A DNA stretch of 64,000 nt, taken from Mycolicibacterium peregrinum. GTDB taxonomy: Bacteria > Actinomycetota > Actinomycetes > Mycobacteriales > Mycobacteriaceae. A program made the position numbers and the translations under genes. Location of the stretch: assembly GCF_001665625.1 (NCBI RefSeq), contig NZ_LZSY01000088.1, positions 1 through 64,000 of the forward strand, given 5' to 3'. Of this stretch, positions 26,418-34,934 are shown piece by piece (position 1 is the stretch's first letter; each line of letters starts with the position of its first letter). The notes beneath the pieces are model-generated. The model saw nothing but the letters and a program-made list of their open reading frames with translations. It was not told the DNA's origin and made no database searches.

Positions 26418-27320
26418 TCAGAGCTTGTCGAAGCAGGGATCGTCGGCGGGTTTCGGCATCGACGCGTTCTTTGTCGAGAACTTCGCCACCACGCCGCTGT
26501 CGGTGACCTGCACGCTGTCGGCGTGAATTCCCATAGGATAGTTCTCGGTCAGCTGGCCGGTGAACTTGTCCAGGATGGGTTGCAGCGTCTCGCGCGGCCA
26601 CGACAGTCCGATCGCGCTCAGGTCGACGATCTGCATCGAGATGCCCTTGTTGACCACCGTGGGCTTGGCGGTGATGGTGCCGAGCAGGCCCTTGAGCTCG
26701 ATCGTCCCGTTCGAAGGGTTGGTCTTCACATCCGAGATGGCCGAGCCGATGAACGGCAGCTGGACCATGTCGGCCACCGTCTGGCGGATGCCGTCGGTGC
26801 CCCAGGTGATGTCGGCGACCAGCGATCCGACGGTGCCGCTGGAATCGGCGGTCTCCTGGATGCGCACGTCCTCGATGCCGAGCTTGACCTGCATGCCCTT
26901 GGCCTCGCGGATCTGGTTGCCCGCGGTCTCGATGTTGATGTTGGTGTAATGGCCGCTCGCGTGCTGCATCAGGAACGGCGGCAGCGGGTCGAACGAGGCC
27001 TTCGCACCGTCCTGCACGATGCATTCGACGATCGAGGCGACGATCTTGTCGGCCCGGCTGCGGGCGTACAGCTCACCGCCGAGCACGCCGGCGGCGACCA
27101 GAGCCACCACGATCACGAAGACCAGCACCACCGACAACGGATCCGACAGCAGCTTCTTGATCTTCGCCAGTGCCGAGGGGCTCTCCGGGCCCTGCGGCTG
27201 GGGAGCTGCAGGTGCCGGTTCGTCGACCTGACCCGGCTGAGCCGTCGGGGGCTGCGGAGGCAGCTCCTGGGTAGGCGATGGCGGGGACTGGTCGGTTGGG
27301 CGAGCCCAGGGATCGGTCAC
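26418..27320 (-). CDS. DUF2993 (LmeA-like) membrane-anchored protein (Rv0479c orthologue)
   Basis: A 300-residue protein. The first 50 residues are Pro/Gln-rich and cytoplasmic, one membrane helix spans about 63-85 (VVLVFVIVVALVAAGVLGG), and the rest is a beta-rich extracytoplasmic domain of the DUF2993 type. LmeA, a mycobacterial phospholipase of the same family, acts in lipomannan maturation, but this paralogue's role is unproven. It overlaps the nitrilase gene by 4 bp in the same direction and converges with deoC. Confidence 0.82.
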   Translation of the reverse strand: MTDPWARPTDQSPPSPTQELPPQPPTAQPGQVDEPAPAAPQPQGPESPSALAKIKKLLSDPLSVVLVFVIVVALVAAGVLGGELYARSRADKIVASIVECIVQDGAKASFDPLPPFLMQHASGHYTNINIETAGNQIREAKGMQVKLGIEDVRIQETADSSGTVGSLVADITWGTDGIRQTVADMVQLPFIGSAISDVKTNPSNGTIELKGLLGTITAKPTVVNKGISMQIVDLSAIGLSWPRETLQPILDKFTGQLTENYPMGIHADSVQVTDSGVVAKFSTKNASMPKPADDPCFDKL

Positions 27321-28132
27321 CCCAGCGATTGTGCCTTACCGAACTGAGCGAACTGTGAGCGGTTCTGCAGCACCGCGATGGTGTCCCGGACCTGGTTGGC
27401 GGCGTCGAGGTCGACGTCGAAAACCAGCAACTCCCGCTCGGCCCCGGCCACGGCGAGAACCTCACCGGTGGGGGAGGCGACCACACTGCCACCGACGCCC
27501 GTCGGCCCGACCTTGGCGATCTCGTCGCCCGGATACGCCTGGTCCACCGCGGCGATGAAGCCGGTGGTGTCCAGCGCCCGGGCGCGGGCCAACAGGGTCC
27601 ACTGCTCCAGCTTGCCGGGCCCGGACCCCCATGAGGCATGCACGGTGATCAGCTGGGCGCCGCGACGGGCCAGCTCCACATAGAGCTCGGGGAATCGGAT
27701 GTCGTAGCAGGTGCTCAGGCCGACCGTGACCCCGTCGACCGTGATGGTCACCGGATCGAAACCCGGTGCCACAGTGCGTGATTCGGCGAACCCGAAGGCG
27801 TCGTACAGGTGGATCTTGTCGTAGTGCGCATCGACGCCGGGGCCCGTTGCGATCAGGGTGTTGGTGACCCGACCGTCGTCACTGGGGACGAACATCCCGG
27901 CCACCACCACCACCCCGGCCCGCGCGGCGATCTCGCGTACCGCCGTCGCCCACGGTCCGTCGAGGTTCTCGGCGACAGGGCCCAGCGGCACCCCGAAGCG
28001 GCACATCGTGGCCTCGGGGAACAACACCAACCGCGCGCCATCAGCGGCGGCGCGGTGGGTGTACTCGTCGACCAGTGCGAGATTCGACGACGGGTCCGTG
28101 TCGGTGGCGATCTGCGCCAGGGCAATTCGCAT
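27317..28132 (-). CDS. Carbon-nitrogen hydrolase (nitrilase superfamily)
   Basis: A 271-residue amidase-type enzyme, orthologue of Rv0480c. The catalytic triad is visible: Glu in LFPEATMC, Lys in HYDKIHLYDAFG and Cys in LSTCYDIRFPEL. The close match to Nit1/Nit2 patterns suggests an omega-amidase or deaminated-glutathione/mycothiol-like repair activity, but the substrate is not visible. ATG 28132. Its stop overlaps the start of the DUF2993 gene. Confidence 0.85.
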   Translation of the reverse strand: MRIALAQIATDTDPSSNLALVDEYTHRAAADGARLVLFPEATMCRFGVPLGPVAENLDGPWATAVREIAARAGVVVVAGMFVPSDDGRVTNTLIATGPGVDAHYDKIHLYDAFGFAESRTVAPGFDPVTITVDGVTVGLSTCYDIRFPELYVELARRGAQLITVHASWGSGPGKLEQWTLLARARALDTTGFIAAVDQAYPGDEIAKVGPTGVGGSVVASPTGEVLAVAGAERELLVFDVDLDAANQVRDTIAVLQNRSQFAQFGKAQSLG

Positions 28133-28147
28133 GCGGATCAGTTTAGT

Positions 28148-28211
28148 GGCGCCACGGTGCCTAATTTGTGGCTGGCGCCACGGTGCCTAATTTGTGGCTG
28201 GCGCCACGGCG
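28148..28211. repeat. 26-bp tandem repeat (2.5 units) spanning the methyltransferase stop
   Basis: Units start at 28148 and 28174, with a partial third from 28200. Each contains GGCGCCACGGTGCC and, on the minus strand, AAATTAG, so every unit repeats the last codons and TAG of the methyltransferase gene (stop at 28187-28189). Confidence 0.9.
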
Positions 28212-29140
28212 CCCCACGGGACGGTGAGCACTCCGTCGCGCAACCGGCGGCGCGGCGCGGCGACCGGCCATCCCTCGGTGCGCAACAGCTCGACCATGGC
28301 CCGCCAGCGCACCCGCGGTCCGAACACGCCGTGCCCGGCCGCGCTGGCCCACGCCCGGTCGGCGGCGCCGAGCAGCGCGTGGATCGGCTGACCTTCGACG
28401 TTGTGGTGGATCAGCACCTTGGGCAGCCGTTCGGCCAGATCCGACGGCCGCTCGATGCTGAACGGGTCACACGCCAGGGTCAGGGTCACCGGCCCGTCCG
28501 CGTCCAACAGCACCCAGCAGCATCGGCGGCCCAGCTCGTCGCAGGTCCCGTCGACGATCAGCCCACCGGGCGCGAGCCGGCGCGACATCGTCGCCCAGGC
28601 ATCCGGCACCGCCTCGACCGGATACTGACGCAGCACGTTGAACGCCCGCACCAGCACCGGTCGCAGCCCGGCCAACTCGAACCCGCCGAGGGCGAAGTGA
28701 ACGTCGCTGGCCCCGGACATCGCGCGGGCGGTGGCCACCCGTTCCGGGTGGATCTCCAGGCCGACGACCCGCACGTCGGGACGCACCGACTGCAGTCGCG
28801 CGGCCAGTTCGAGCGTGGTCACCGGCAGCGCGCCGTACCCGAGATCGACCACCAGCGGATCGGTCGCGGCCCGCAACACACTGCGTACCCGCGGCGAGTG
28901 CACCAGCCAACGGTCACTGCGGCGCAGCCGGTTGTATCCGGTGGTGCCCCGGGTGACCGCGCCGACGGGTCTAGACGTGCTCGGCGATCCACTCAGCGGT
29001 GAACGCCCCCTCGATGGTGAAAACCTCGTTGACGGACTGCAGGACCATGTCTTCGAGCTTGCCGCCGACCAGGGGCATCGGCACCTTGCAAATGCTGTCG
29101 ACCTCGAGCCGGCTACCCGCCGACGCCCCGGTGAGCACAT
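28187..29140 (-). CDS. SAM-dependent methyltransferase, start uncertain
   Basis: Class I methyltransferase fold: VVDLGYGALPVTTLELA is motif I, VVGLEIHPERV motif II and LAPGGLIVDGTCDE a later strand. The block TRGTTGYNRLRRSDRW (codons 63-78 of the frame) looks like a conserved N-terminus. However, the only ATG/GTG/TTG ahead of it is ATG 29140, which overlaps the SRPBCC gene by 170 bp. The next downstream start is GTG 28903, which would remove the block. I give the full frame and consider a start near 28966-29000 by an unusual codon (a CTG is present) possible. Substrate unknown. Confidence 0.7.
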   Translation of the reverse strand: MCSPGRRRVAGSRSTAFARCRCPWSAASSKTWSCSPSTRFSPSRGRSPLSGSPSTSRPVGAVTRGTTGYNRLRRSDRWLVHSPRVRSVLRAATDPLVVDLGYGALPVTTLELAARLQSVRPDVRVVGLEIHPERVATARAMSGASDVHFALGGFELAGLRPVLVRAFNVLRQYPVEAVPDAWATMSRRLAPGGLIVDGTCDELGRRCCWVLLDADGPVTLTLACDPFSIERPSDLAERLPKVLIHHNVEGQPIHALLGAADRAWASAAGHGVFGPRVRWRAMVELLRTEGWPVAAPRRRLRDGVLTVPWGAVAPATN

Positions 29141-29483
29141 AGCGGCCGTCGAGCCGGCCCGGGACGTGTGAGACCGACGCGGCGTAATGGCCTTTCACGC
29201 CTTGCGGGTCGAAGGGGCCGAAAATCTGCCTGCGGGTGATGGCCATGTCGAGCGGTATCACCGATCGCAGGAGGGCGGGCAATTCCTCGCGCGGCAGCAC
29301 CTGCCGGAACTCGACCTCGATCCCGCTCCCGTCGGAGCTGAACGCCGTGATGTCGGATTTCCCGGGCGTGAGGTCGTCGTAGCGGTCCATGAGGGCCTGC
29401 CAGTAATCGCCGTCCGCGAACACGGCGTACATCGTCTCGGCGGGTGCGTCGAAACTCAACGTCGACTGCCGGCTTCGGCTCAT
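28971..29483 (-). CDS. SRPBCC / DUF2505 protein, copy 2
   Basis: A 170-residue START/polyketide-cyclase-like fold protein of the DUF2505 type (STLSFDAPAETMYAVFADGDYWQAL; VPMPLVGGKLEDMVLQ). Such proteins have a deep hydrophobic pocket for small ligands. It is a tandem paralogue of the next gene upstream (29507-30013), sharing the A-F-AD-YW and VGGK motifs. ATG 29483 (MSRSRQST) is chosen because the longer frame overlaps the neighbour. Function unknown. Confidence 0.8.
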   Translation of the reverse strand: MSRSRQSTLSFDAPAETMYAVFADGDYWQALMDRYDDLTPGKSDITAFSSDGSGIEVEFRQVLPREELPALLRSVIPLDMAITRRQIFGPFDPQGVKGHYAASVSHVPGRLDGRYVLTGASAGSRLEVDSICKVPMPLVGGKLEDMVLQSVNEVFTIEGAFTAEWIAEHV

Positions 29484-29506
29484 GGCTACCGACCGTACCG
29501 CCGGAT

Positions 29507-30013
29507 TCAGCTGTGATCGGTGATCCACCCCGAGGTGAATCGTTGCTCGGCGGTCAACAGGTCGACCAGCTGCGAACCGATGAAACTCTCGATCTTGCCG
29601 CCGACCAGCGGCACCCTCACCTCGACCGTGATGTGCACCGACAAGCGGCACCCGCCGTCGGTCCCCGTCAGTGTCGCGGACCCGGACAGCGACACCGGTG
29701 CTCCTGAGATGGAGCCCTGGACCGTGCCGCGGGACGCGCCGTCACAGATCGGCTGCCAGTGCTCCTCGCGGCGGATCTTCAGATCGCCGCGGTGAAACTG
29801 TGACACCAGCCCGGGCAGCCGGTTTGCGTGCAGGATCTGCGTGGTGACCGCTTTGATCTCGCCGTCGTCGGACACGGTCAGGGCGTCCAGAGTGGCTTCG
29901 TCGGCCCCCGAATCGGCCAGCCGGGCCAACCAATACTGTTCGTCAGCGAATGCCCGGTGGACCTGTTCGACGCCGGCTTCGTAATCGGTGGCCATGTCGA
30001 ATGATCGCGGCAT
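29507..30013 (-). CDS. SRPBCC / DUF2505 protein, copy 1 (Rv0481c orthologue)
   Basis: A 168-residue DUF2505 protein (VEQVHRAFADEQYWLARL; VRVPLVGGKIESFIGSQL). It corresponds to Rv0481c, which is single in M. tuberculosis, so here the gene has been duplicated to give the copy that follows 23 bp downstream. It is divergent from murB with a gap of 26 bp, so the two starts share one short control region. Ligand unknown. Confidence 0.82.
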   Translation of the reverse strand: MPRSFDMATDYEAGVEQVHRAFADEQYWLARLADSGADEATLDALTVSDDGEIKAVTTQILHANRLPGLVSQFHRGDLKIRREEHWQPICDGASRGTVQGSISGAPVSLSGSATLTGTDGGCRLSVHITVEVRVPLVGGKIESFIGSQLVDLLTAEQRFTSGWITDHS

Positions 30014-30039
30014 AGCTGGTCAGGCTACCGTTACGGCCC

Positions 30040-31131
30040 GTGGTCAGTTCGTATGTTGCCGGGGTCGCGGTCGCCGAGTCGGTTGCGCTGGCCCCGCTGA
30101 CCACGCTGCGCGTCGGTCCGGTGGCTCGCAGAGTGCTGACCTGCACCAGCACCGATCAGCTGATCGATGTGCTGCGCGCGGTCGCCGACCCGATCCTGGT
30201 GCTGGCCGGCGGATCCAACGTGGTGCTGGCCGACGATCTCTCCGAGACGATGCCCGATCTCACCGTGGTGCGGGTGGCCAACACTGCGATCACCGTCGAG
30301 GGCAACATGGTGCGCGCCGAGGCCGGCGCCGTGTTCGACGACGTCGTCGTGTCCTCCCTCAATCATGGGCTGGGCGGCCTCGAATGTCTGTCCGGGATAC
30401 CGGGTTCGACCGGGGCCACCCCGGTGCAGAACGTGGGTGCCTACGGCGCCGAGGTCGCCGACACCATCAGCCGGGTGCGGTTGCTCGACCGGCGCACGGG
30501 CGAAGTCCGTTGGGCCGCACCGGAAGAACTCAAGTTCGGCTACCGCACCAGCATCCTCAAACACTCCGATGCCGTCATCGTGCTCGAAGTCGAGTTCGCC
30601 CTCGATCCGACGGGGCGCAGCGCACCGCTGCGGTACCGCGAACTGGCCACCGCGCTGGGAGTCGAACCCGGGGACCGGGCCGACCCGACGCGTGTTCGCC
30701 AGACCGTGCTGCAGTTGCGTGCCGGCAAAGGGATGGTGCTCGACGCCGATGACCACGACACCTGGAGCGTCGGGTCGTTCTTCACCAACCCCGTGGTGTC
30801 GCAGGCCGAGTTCGAGCGGGTACAGGCCACGTTCGAGGCAGGCCAGGACGGAGCGGCCGGGGCGGTGCCGCATTACCCGGCACCCGACGGGGTCAAGCTC
30901 GCGGCGGGCTGGCTCGTCGAGCACGCCGGCTTCGGTAAGGGCTACCCCGGTGAAGGCGCTCCGGCGCGGCTTTCCACCAAGCATGCCCTGGCTCTGACCA
31001 ATCGTGGCGAGGCGAACACTGCCGATGTGATTGCCCTGGCCAGAGCGGTGCAGGCGGGTGTTTTGGACCGCTTCGGGATCACGCTGCACCCAGAACCGAT
31101 TCTGATTGGCTGCGATCTATCAGTACCCTAG
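30040..31131 (+). CDS. murB: UDP-N-acetylenolpyruvoylglucosamine reductase
   Basis: A 363-residue FAD enzyme making UDP-N-acetylmuramate for peptidoglycan. Visible are the FAD-binding [26 protein letters not shown], the FGYRTSIL region with the proton-relay Arg, the catalytic Ser in GSFFTNP and the C-terminal Glu in LHPEP. Orthologue of Rv0482. Start GTG 30040, with TACCGT 8 nt upstream. It stands 6 bp ahead of lprQ, another cell-wall gene. Confidence 0.95.
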   Translation: MVSSYVAGVAVAESVALAPLTTLRVGPVARRVLTCTSTDQLIDVLRAVADPILVLAGGSNVVLADDLSETMPDLTVVRVANTAITVEGNMVRAEAGAVFDDVVVSSLNHGLGGLECLSGIPGSTGATPVQNVGAYGAEVADTISRVRLLDRRTGEVRWAAPEELKFGYRTSILKHSDAVIVLEVEFALDPTGRSAPLRYRELATALGVEPGDRADPTRVRQTVLQLRAGKGMVLDADDHDTWSVGSFFTNPVVSQAEFERVQATFEAGQDGAAGAVPHYPAPDGVKLAAGWLVEHAGFGKGYPGEGAPARLSTKHALALTNRGEANTADVIALARAVQAGVLDRFGITLHPEPILIGCDLSVP

Positions 31132-31137
31132 ATCCAC

Positions 31138-32466
31138 GTGAGCCCTGGCGGTGATATAGAGGCGGATGCGCCGTTGTTCAATCGGCGGCGTGCCCTGACG
31201 GTGTTGACCGTCGGAATGGGAGCCGGACTGCTGGCTGCCTGCTCGGGAAAGTCGCCCGTCTCGGCACCTGAGGCAGCCGGGCCGGTGGCGCCGACGGTGA
31301 CCTACGAGCCTGCCGCCGACTCCGATGACGTGCTGCCGACGGCGCCGGTCGGCGTCAAGGTCGAGAACGGCGTGTTCCAGCGCGTCAGCCTGACCAACGC
31401 CAACGGCAAGGTCGTCGCCGGCAAATTCAACAGCGACCGCACCGCGTTCACTGTCACCGAACCCCTCGGCTACGAATCCACCTACACGTGGGCGGGTGCC
31501 GTGGTGGGCCAGGACGGGAAGTCCGAATCCGTGCAGGGCAAGTTCTCCACCGTCGCCCCGCAGAAACAGGTCAACGGCCAGTTCCAGCTCGCCGACGGCC
31601 AGGTCGTCGGCGTGGCCGCGCCGATCATCCTGCAGTTCGACGCCGCGATCGACGACAAGTACCGGGCGACCGTCGAAAAAGCTCTTCAGGTCACCACCAC
31701 CCCGCCCGTCGAGGGCAGCTGGGCATGGCTGCCCGACGAGGCCGGGGGCTCGCGCGTGCACTGGCGCACCCGGGAGTACTACCCGGCCGGAACCAAGGTC
31801 AGCGTCAACGCGCCGCTGTACGGCGTCAGCTTCGGTGACGGCGCCTACGGTGCGGCGGACTCGACGCTCGACATCGAGATCGGCCGCCGCCAGGTCGTCA
31901 AGGCCGAGGCCTCCAGCCACCGCATCCAGGTGCTCGACGGATCCGGCGCGGTGATCATGGACTTCCCGTGCAGCTACGGCGAGGGCGACCTGGACCGCAA
32001 CGTCACGCGTAGCGGCATCCACGTGGTCACCGAGAAGTACGAGGACTTCTGGATGACCAACCCGGCCGCCGGGTACAGCAATGTGCACGAACGCTTCGCG
32101 GTGCGTATCTCCAACAACGGCGAATTCATCCACTGCAACCCGAACAGCATCGGTTCGCAGGGCAACACCAACGTGACCAACGGTTGCATCAACCTGAACC
32201 TGGAGAACTCGCAGCAGTACTTCAACAGCGCGATGTACGGCGACCCGGTCGAGGTGACCGGGACCCGGATCCAGCTGTCCTACGCCGACGGCGACCTCTG
32301 GGACTGGGCGGTGGACTGGAACGAGTGGAAGTCCATGTCCGCGCTGTCCTCGGAGGATTCGCCGTCGAATCTGCCGGCCAGCGCGCCGGCGACGCCGACC
32401 GACGCGCCCACCCTGTCCGGTACCCCGACGACAACAACGCCGCCGAAGCCCACGCCGGGCGGTTGA
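31138..32466 (+). CDS. lprQ: L,D-transpeptidase lipoprotein (LprQ / LdtMt5 type)
   Basis: A 442-residue orthologue of Rv0483. A lipoprotein signal ends in the lipobox GLLAAC at about residue 31. Two immunoglobulin-like domains follow, then a YkuD catalytic domain with HCNPNS and [10 protein letters not shown], whose Cys is the nucleophile. The C-terminus is Pro/Thr-rich. Such enzymes make 3-3 cross-links in peptidoglycan outside the membrane and are targets of carbapenems. GTG 31138 lies 6 bp after murB, suggesting one transcript. Confidence 0.93.
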   Translation: MSPGGDIEADAPLFNRRRALTVLTVGMGAGLLAACSGKSPVSAPEAAGPVAPTVTYEPAADSDDVLPTAPVGVKVENGVFQRVSLTNANGKVVAGKFNSDRTAFTVTEPLGYESTYTWAGAVVGQDGKSESVQGKFSTVAPQKQVNGQFQLADGQVVGVAAPIILQFDAAIDDKYRATVEKALQVTTTPPVEGSWAWLPDEAGGSRVHWRTREYYPAGTKVSVNAPLYGVSFGDGAYGAADSTLDIEIGRRQVVKAEASSHRIQVLDGSGAVIMDFPCSYGEGDLDRNVTRSGIHVVTEKYEDFWMTNPAAGYSNVHERFAVRISNNGEFIHCNPNSIGSQGNTNVTNGCINLNLENSQQYFNSAMYGDPVEVTGTRIQLSYADGDLWDWAVDWNEWKSMSALSSEDSPSNLPASAPATPTDAPTLSGTPTTTTPPKPTPGG

Positions 32467-32475
32467 TGCCTGCGC

Positions 32476-32532
32476 CGAAAGCAACGCTGTGGTCGTTGCG
32501 GCATTGCGCCAACGACCAGAGCGTTGCTTTCG
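32476..32532. terminator. 23-bp stem terminator after lprQ
   Basis: Bases 32476-32498 and 32510-32532 are reverse complements with a single mismatch, around an 11-nt loop. The stem starts 10 bp after the lprQ stop and lies between convergent genes. Its foot reads GCGCCGAAAGC. Confidence 0.75.
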
Positions 32533-32546
32533 CGGTTGTCAGGTGC

Positions 32547-32631
32547 GGTTACCGGGCTAGTCGTTCAACCCCCGGTTACTGCGCTAGTCGTTCAACCTCC
32601 GGTTACTGGGTTAGTCGTTCAACCTCCGGTT
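32547..32631. repeat. 27-bp tandem repeat (3 units) spanning the SDR stop
   Basis: Units start at 32547, 32574 and 32601 (GGTTAC or GGTTACT, then CTAGTCGTTCAACC or TTAGTCGTTCAACC). On the minus strand each unit ends in codons for LND or a close variant followed by TAA or TAG. The active SDR stop is the TAA at 32611-32613. Confidence 0.9.
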
Positions 32632-33375
32632 GAAGCGCGACCCGGGGGCCCCGCTGACCTGGTCACGCGGCCTGACCACGATCAGGTCGAGGTCGACGTG
32701 AGACGGGCGTGAGGCGACGAAACCGATCACCTCGGCGATGTCCTCGGCCACCAGCGGGGTAACCCCCTCATAGACCTTCTCGGCTCGCTCCTCGTCTCCG
32801 TCAAAGCGGTTCAGCGAGAAGTCGGTCTGCACCATCCCGGGCGCAACTTCGGTGAGCCGCACGGGTTTTCCGAGCAATTCGCTGCGCAGGGTGCGGTGCA
32901 GGACGCCCTGGGCGTGCTTGGCCGAGGTGTAGCCCGCCCCGTTGTCATAGATCTCGACGGCGGCGATCGAGGTGACGGTGATGATCAGCCCGTCGCCGGA
33001 GTCGATGAGCTTGGGCAGCAGTGCGCGGGTGACGCGCAGGGTGCCCAGCACATTGGACTCCCACATCCAGCGCCAGTGGTCGATCTCGGCGTCGGCCACC
33101 GGCTCCAGCCCGCGGGCCCCGCCGGCGTTGTTCACCAGCACATCCACCCGGTCCAACTGGGCCGCCAAGGCGTCGACGGAGGCCTGGTCGGTGACGTCCG
33201 CCACAATCGCGGTACCGCCGATCTCGTCGGCCAGCGCCTGGATCCGATCGGCCCGACGGGCCGCGCAAACCACGTGAAAGCCCAGGGCGGCAAGGGATCT
33301 GGCGGTTGCGGCACCGATCCCGGCGCTGGCGCCGGTGACCACTGCGACCCTTTTTTCTGACTGTGATGTCGTCAC
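32611..33375 (-). CDS. Short-chain dehydrogenase/reductase (Rv0484c orthologue)
   Basis: A 254-residue classical SDR: cofactor loop TGASAGIG, NNAGG after strand 4, catalytic Ser in VTSIAAVE and YTSAK with the catalytic Tyr and Lys. Arg residues after strand 2 (AARRADR) favour NADP(H). GTG 33375 (VTTSQSEKRVAVV) is used; the upstream frame would run through the promoter of the polycysteine ORF. Substrate unknown. The 3' end carries a 27-bp tandem repeat. Confidence 0.85.
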   Translation of the reverse strand: MTTSQSEKRVAVVTGASAGIGAATARSLAALGFHVVCAARRADRIQALADEIGGTAIVADVTDQASVDALAAQLDRVDVLVNNAGGARGLEPVADAEIDHWRWMWESNVLGTLRVTRALLPKLIDSGDGLIITVTSIAAVEIYDNGAGYTSAKHAQGVLHRTLRSELLGKPVRLTEVAPGMVQTDFSLNRFDGDEERAEKVYEGVTPLVAEDIAEVIGFVASRPSHVDLDLIVVRPRDQVSGAPGSRFNRRLND

Positions 33376-33398
33376 ATGACCAACATTAGATGGCGTGC

Positions 33399-33410
33399 TA
33401 AGTTCTTCGT
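33399..33410 (+). promoter_or_regulatory. Leaderless promoter of the polycysteine ORF (TAAGTT)
   Basis: TAAGTT at 33399-33404 stands exactly 6 nt before GTG 33411, giving a transcript predicted to begin at that codon and to run into the ROK gene and mshA. Confidence 0.6.
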
Positions 33411-33479
33411 GTGTCCGGAAACCTCCAGTCCCGCTTCGTGCGGCGTGCGTGTTGTTGTTGCGCACCCCGCCGCGCCTGA
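33411..33479 (+). CDS. Leaderless polycysteine micro-ORF, putative cysteine attenuator
   Basis: GTG 33411 opens a 22-residue peptide that ends RRACCCCAPRRA. The four Cys codons (TGT TGT TGT TGC, 33450-33461) lie in the loop of a possible hairpin: 33440-33449 pairs with 33461-33464 and 33468-33473 with a CCC bulge. Leaderless polycysteine ORFs that attenuate downstream genes in response to cysteine are known in mycobacteria. This one is 86 bp ahead of the ROK regulator and mshA, the first gene of mycothiol synthesis, a pathway that consumes cysteine. The peptide itself is probably not functional. Confidence 0.7.
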   Translation: MSGNLQSRFVRRACCCCAPRRA

Positions 33480-33565
33480 CTGAACCCGGACACCTTTTCA
33501 CGTCCTGCTGAGTCGCCAGGTGTGGTCTTCAACCCACCAGTCGACAATCAGTAAGGACCATTCAC

Positions 33566-34924
33566 GTGACCACCGCCATCGCCGCTCCCCGCCGCTCTTC
33601 TGCCCGTTCCGCTGCCGTCTCTTCGAACGGCGCCGCCACGCGGACCGCTCGGTCGCTGTCCGCCGCCTCGCGCTACCCGCAGTCGCGGCTGCTGCACATC
33701 GTCGCGCCGTCGCTGAAGGTGCCCGACGCCGCCGCGGCCTCGGTCTTCAGCGCCGTCCGCACCCGCGGGCCCATCGCCCGGGATGCCATCGCGCAGCTCA
33801 CGCAGTTGAGCATCGCGACCGTCAACCGTCAGGTCACCGCGCTGCTCGACGCCGGAATCCTGCGTGAGCGTGCCGATCTCGCGGTCTCCGGGGCCATCGG
33901 ACGGCCCCGGGTGCCCGTCGAGGTCAATCACGAGCCCTACCTCACGCTCGGCATCCACATCGGTGCGCGCACCACCAGCATCGTGGCCACCGACCTGTTC
34001 GGCCGCACGCTCGACGTGGTCGAGACGCCGACCCCGTCGGGGCCCCAGTCCGCAGCATTGGCCACCTTGGCTGCCAGCGCCCGCCGGTACCTGAGCCGCT
34101 GGCACCGTCGTCGCCCGCTGTGGGTCGGTGTCGCCGCCGGTGGCGTCGTCGACAGCGCCACCGGATACCTCGACCACCCGCGGCTGGGCTGGGCCGATGC
34201 CCCGGTGGGCCCGGTGCTTGCCGAAGCGCTTGCGCTGCCCGTGTCGGTGGCCTCGCATGTCGATGCGATGGCCGGTGCCGAACTGCTGCTGGGGGGACGC
34301 CGCTCCTCCCCGGAAGCCGCCGGCGCTCCGGCCCGGACCAGCCTCTATGTCTATGCCCGCGAAACCGTCGGCTATGCGCTCTCGATCGACGGCCGGGTGC
34401 ACTCTCCGGCCAGCGGTCCCGGCACCATCGCCGGTCTGCCTGCGCAATCCGAATTGCTGGGCGGCTCAGGGCAATTGGAGACCACGGTAAGTGACGAGGC
34501 GGTGCTCAACGCGGCCCGCAAACTGCGGATCATCCCGGCCGAAGGTCCCTCCTCGACGCTGCCCGCGGTGCTTCGCGCGGCCCGGCAGGGTAACGAGAAG
34601 GCGGTCGAGCTGCTGGCCGACCGGGCCCGCGTGCTCGGCGAGGCCGTCGCGCTCCTGCGCGATCTGCTCAATCCCGACGATCTGGTGCTCGGGGGCCAGG
34701 CCTTCACCGAATACCCCGAAGGCATGCCCGTCGTGGAGGACGCCGTCACGCGCCGCTCGGTGCTGGGGCCCCGTGACATCCGGCTGACGGCCTTCGGTAA
34801 CCGGGTCCAGGAGGCCAGTGCCGGCATCGTTTCGCTGGGCGGTCTCTACGCGGATCCGATCGGCGCCATGCGGCGTGCCCAAACCCGCCGGTCGGCGAAC
34901 GGGGCCGGCATAGCCGCGGTGTAG
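33566..34924 (+). CDS. ROK-family transcriptional regulator (Rv0485 orthologue)
   Basis: A 452-residue protein with an N-terminal winged helix (about 60-110: [32 protein letters not shown]) and a C-terminal ROK sugar-kinase-like domain ([22 protein letters not shown]). The usual ROK zinc and ATP motifs are degenerate, so it likely senses rather than phosphorylates a sugar. GTG 33566 follows AAGGACC. The gene ends 10 bp before mshA, so both may be read from the promoter of the polycysteine ORF. Rv0485 is reported to affect PE/PPE genes and virulence. Confidence 0.88.
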   Translation: MTTAIAAPRRSSARSAAVSSNGAATRTARSLSAASRYPQSRLLHIVAPSLKVPDAAAASVFSAVRTRGPIARDAIAQLTQLSIATVNRQVTALLDAGILRERADLAVSGAIGRPRVPVEVNHEPYLTLGIHIGARTTSIVATDLFGRTLDVVETPTPSGPQSAALATLAASARRYLSRWHRRRPLWVGVAAGGVVDSATGYLDHPRLGWADAPVGPVLAEALALPVSVASHVDAMAGAELLLGGRRSSPEAAGAPARTSLYVYARETVGYALSIDGRVHSPASGPGTIAGLPAQSELLGGSGQLETTVSDEAVLNAARKLRIIPAEGPSSTLPAVLRAARQGNEKAVELLADRARVLGEAVALLRDLLNPDDLVLGGQAFTEYPEGMPVVEDAVTRRSVLGPRDIRLTAFGNRVQEASAGIVSLGGLYADPIGAMRRAQTRRSANGAGIAAV

Positions 34925-34934
34925 ACATAGAGGT

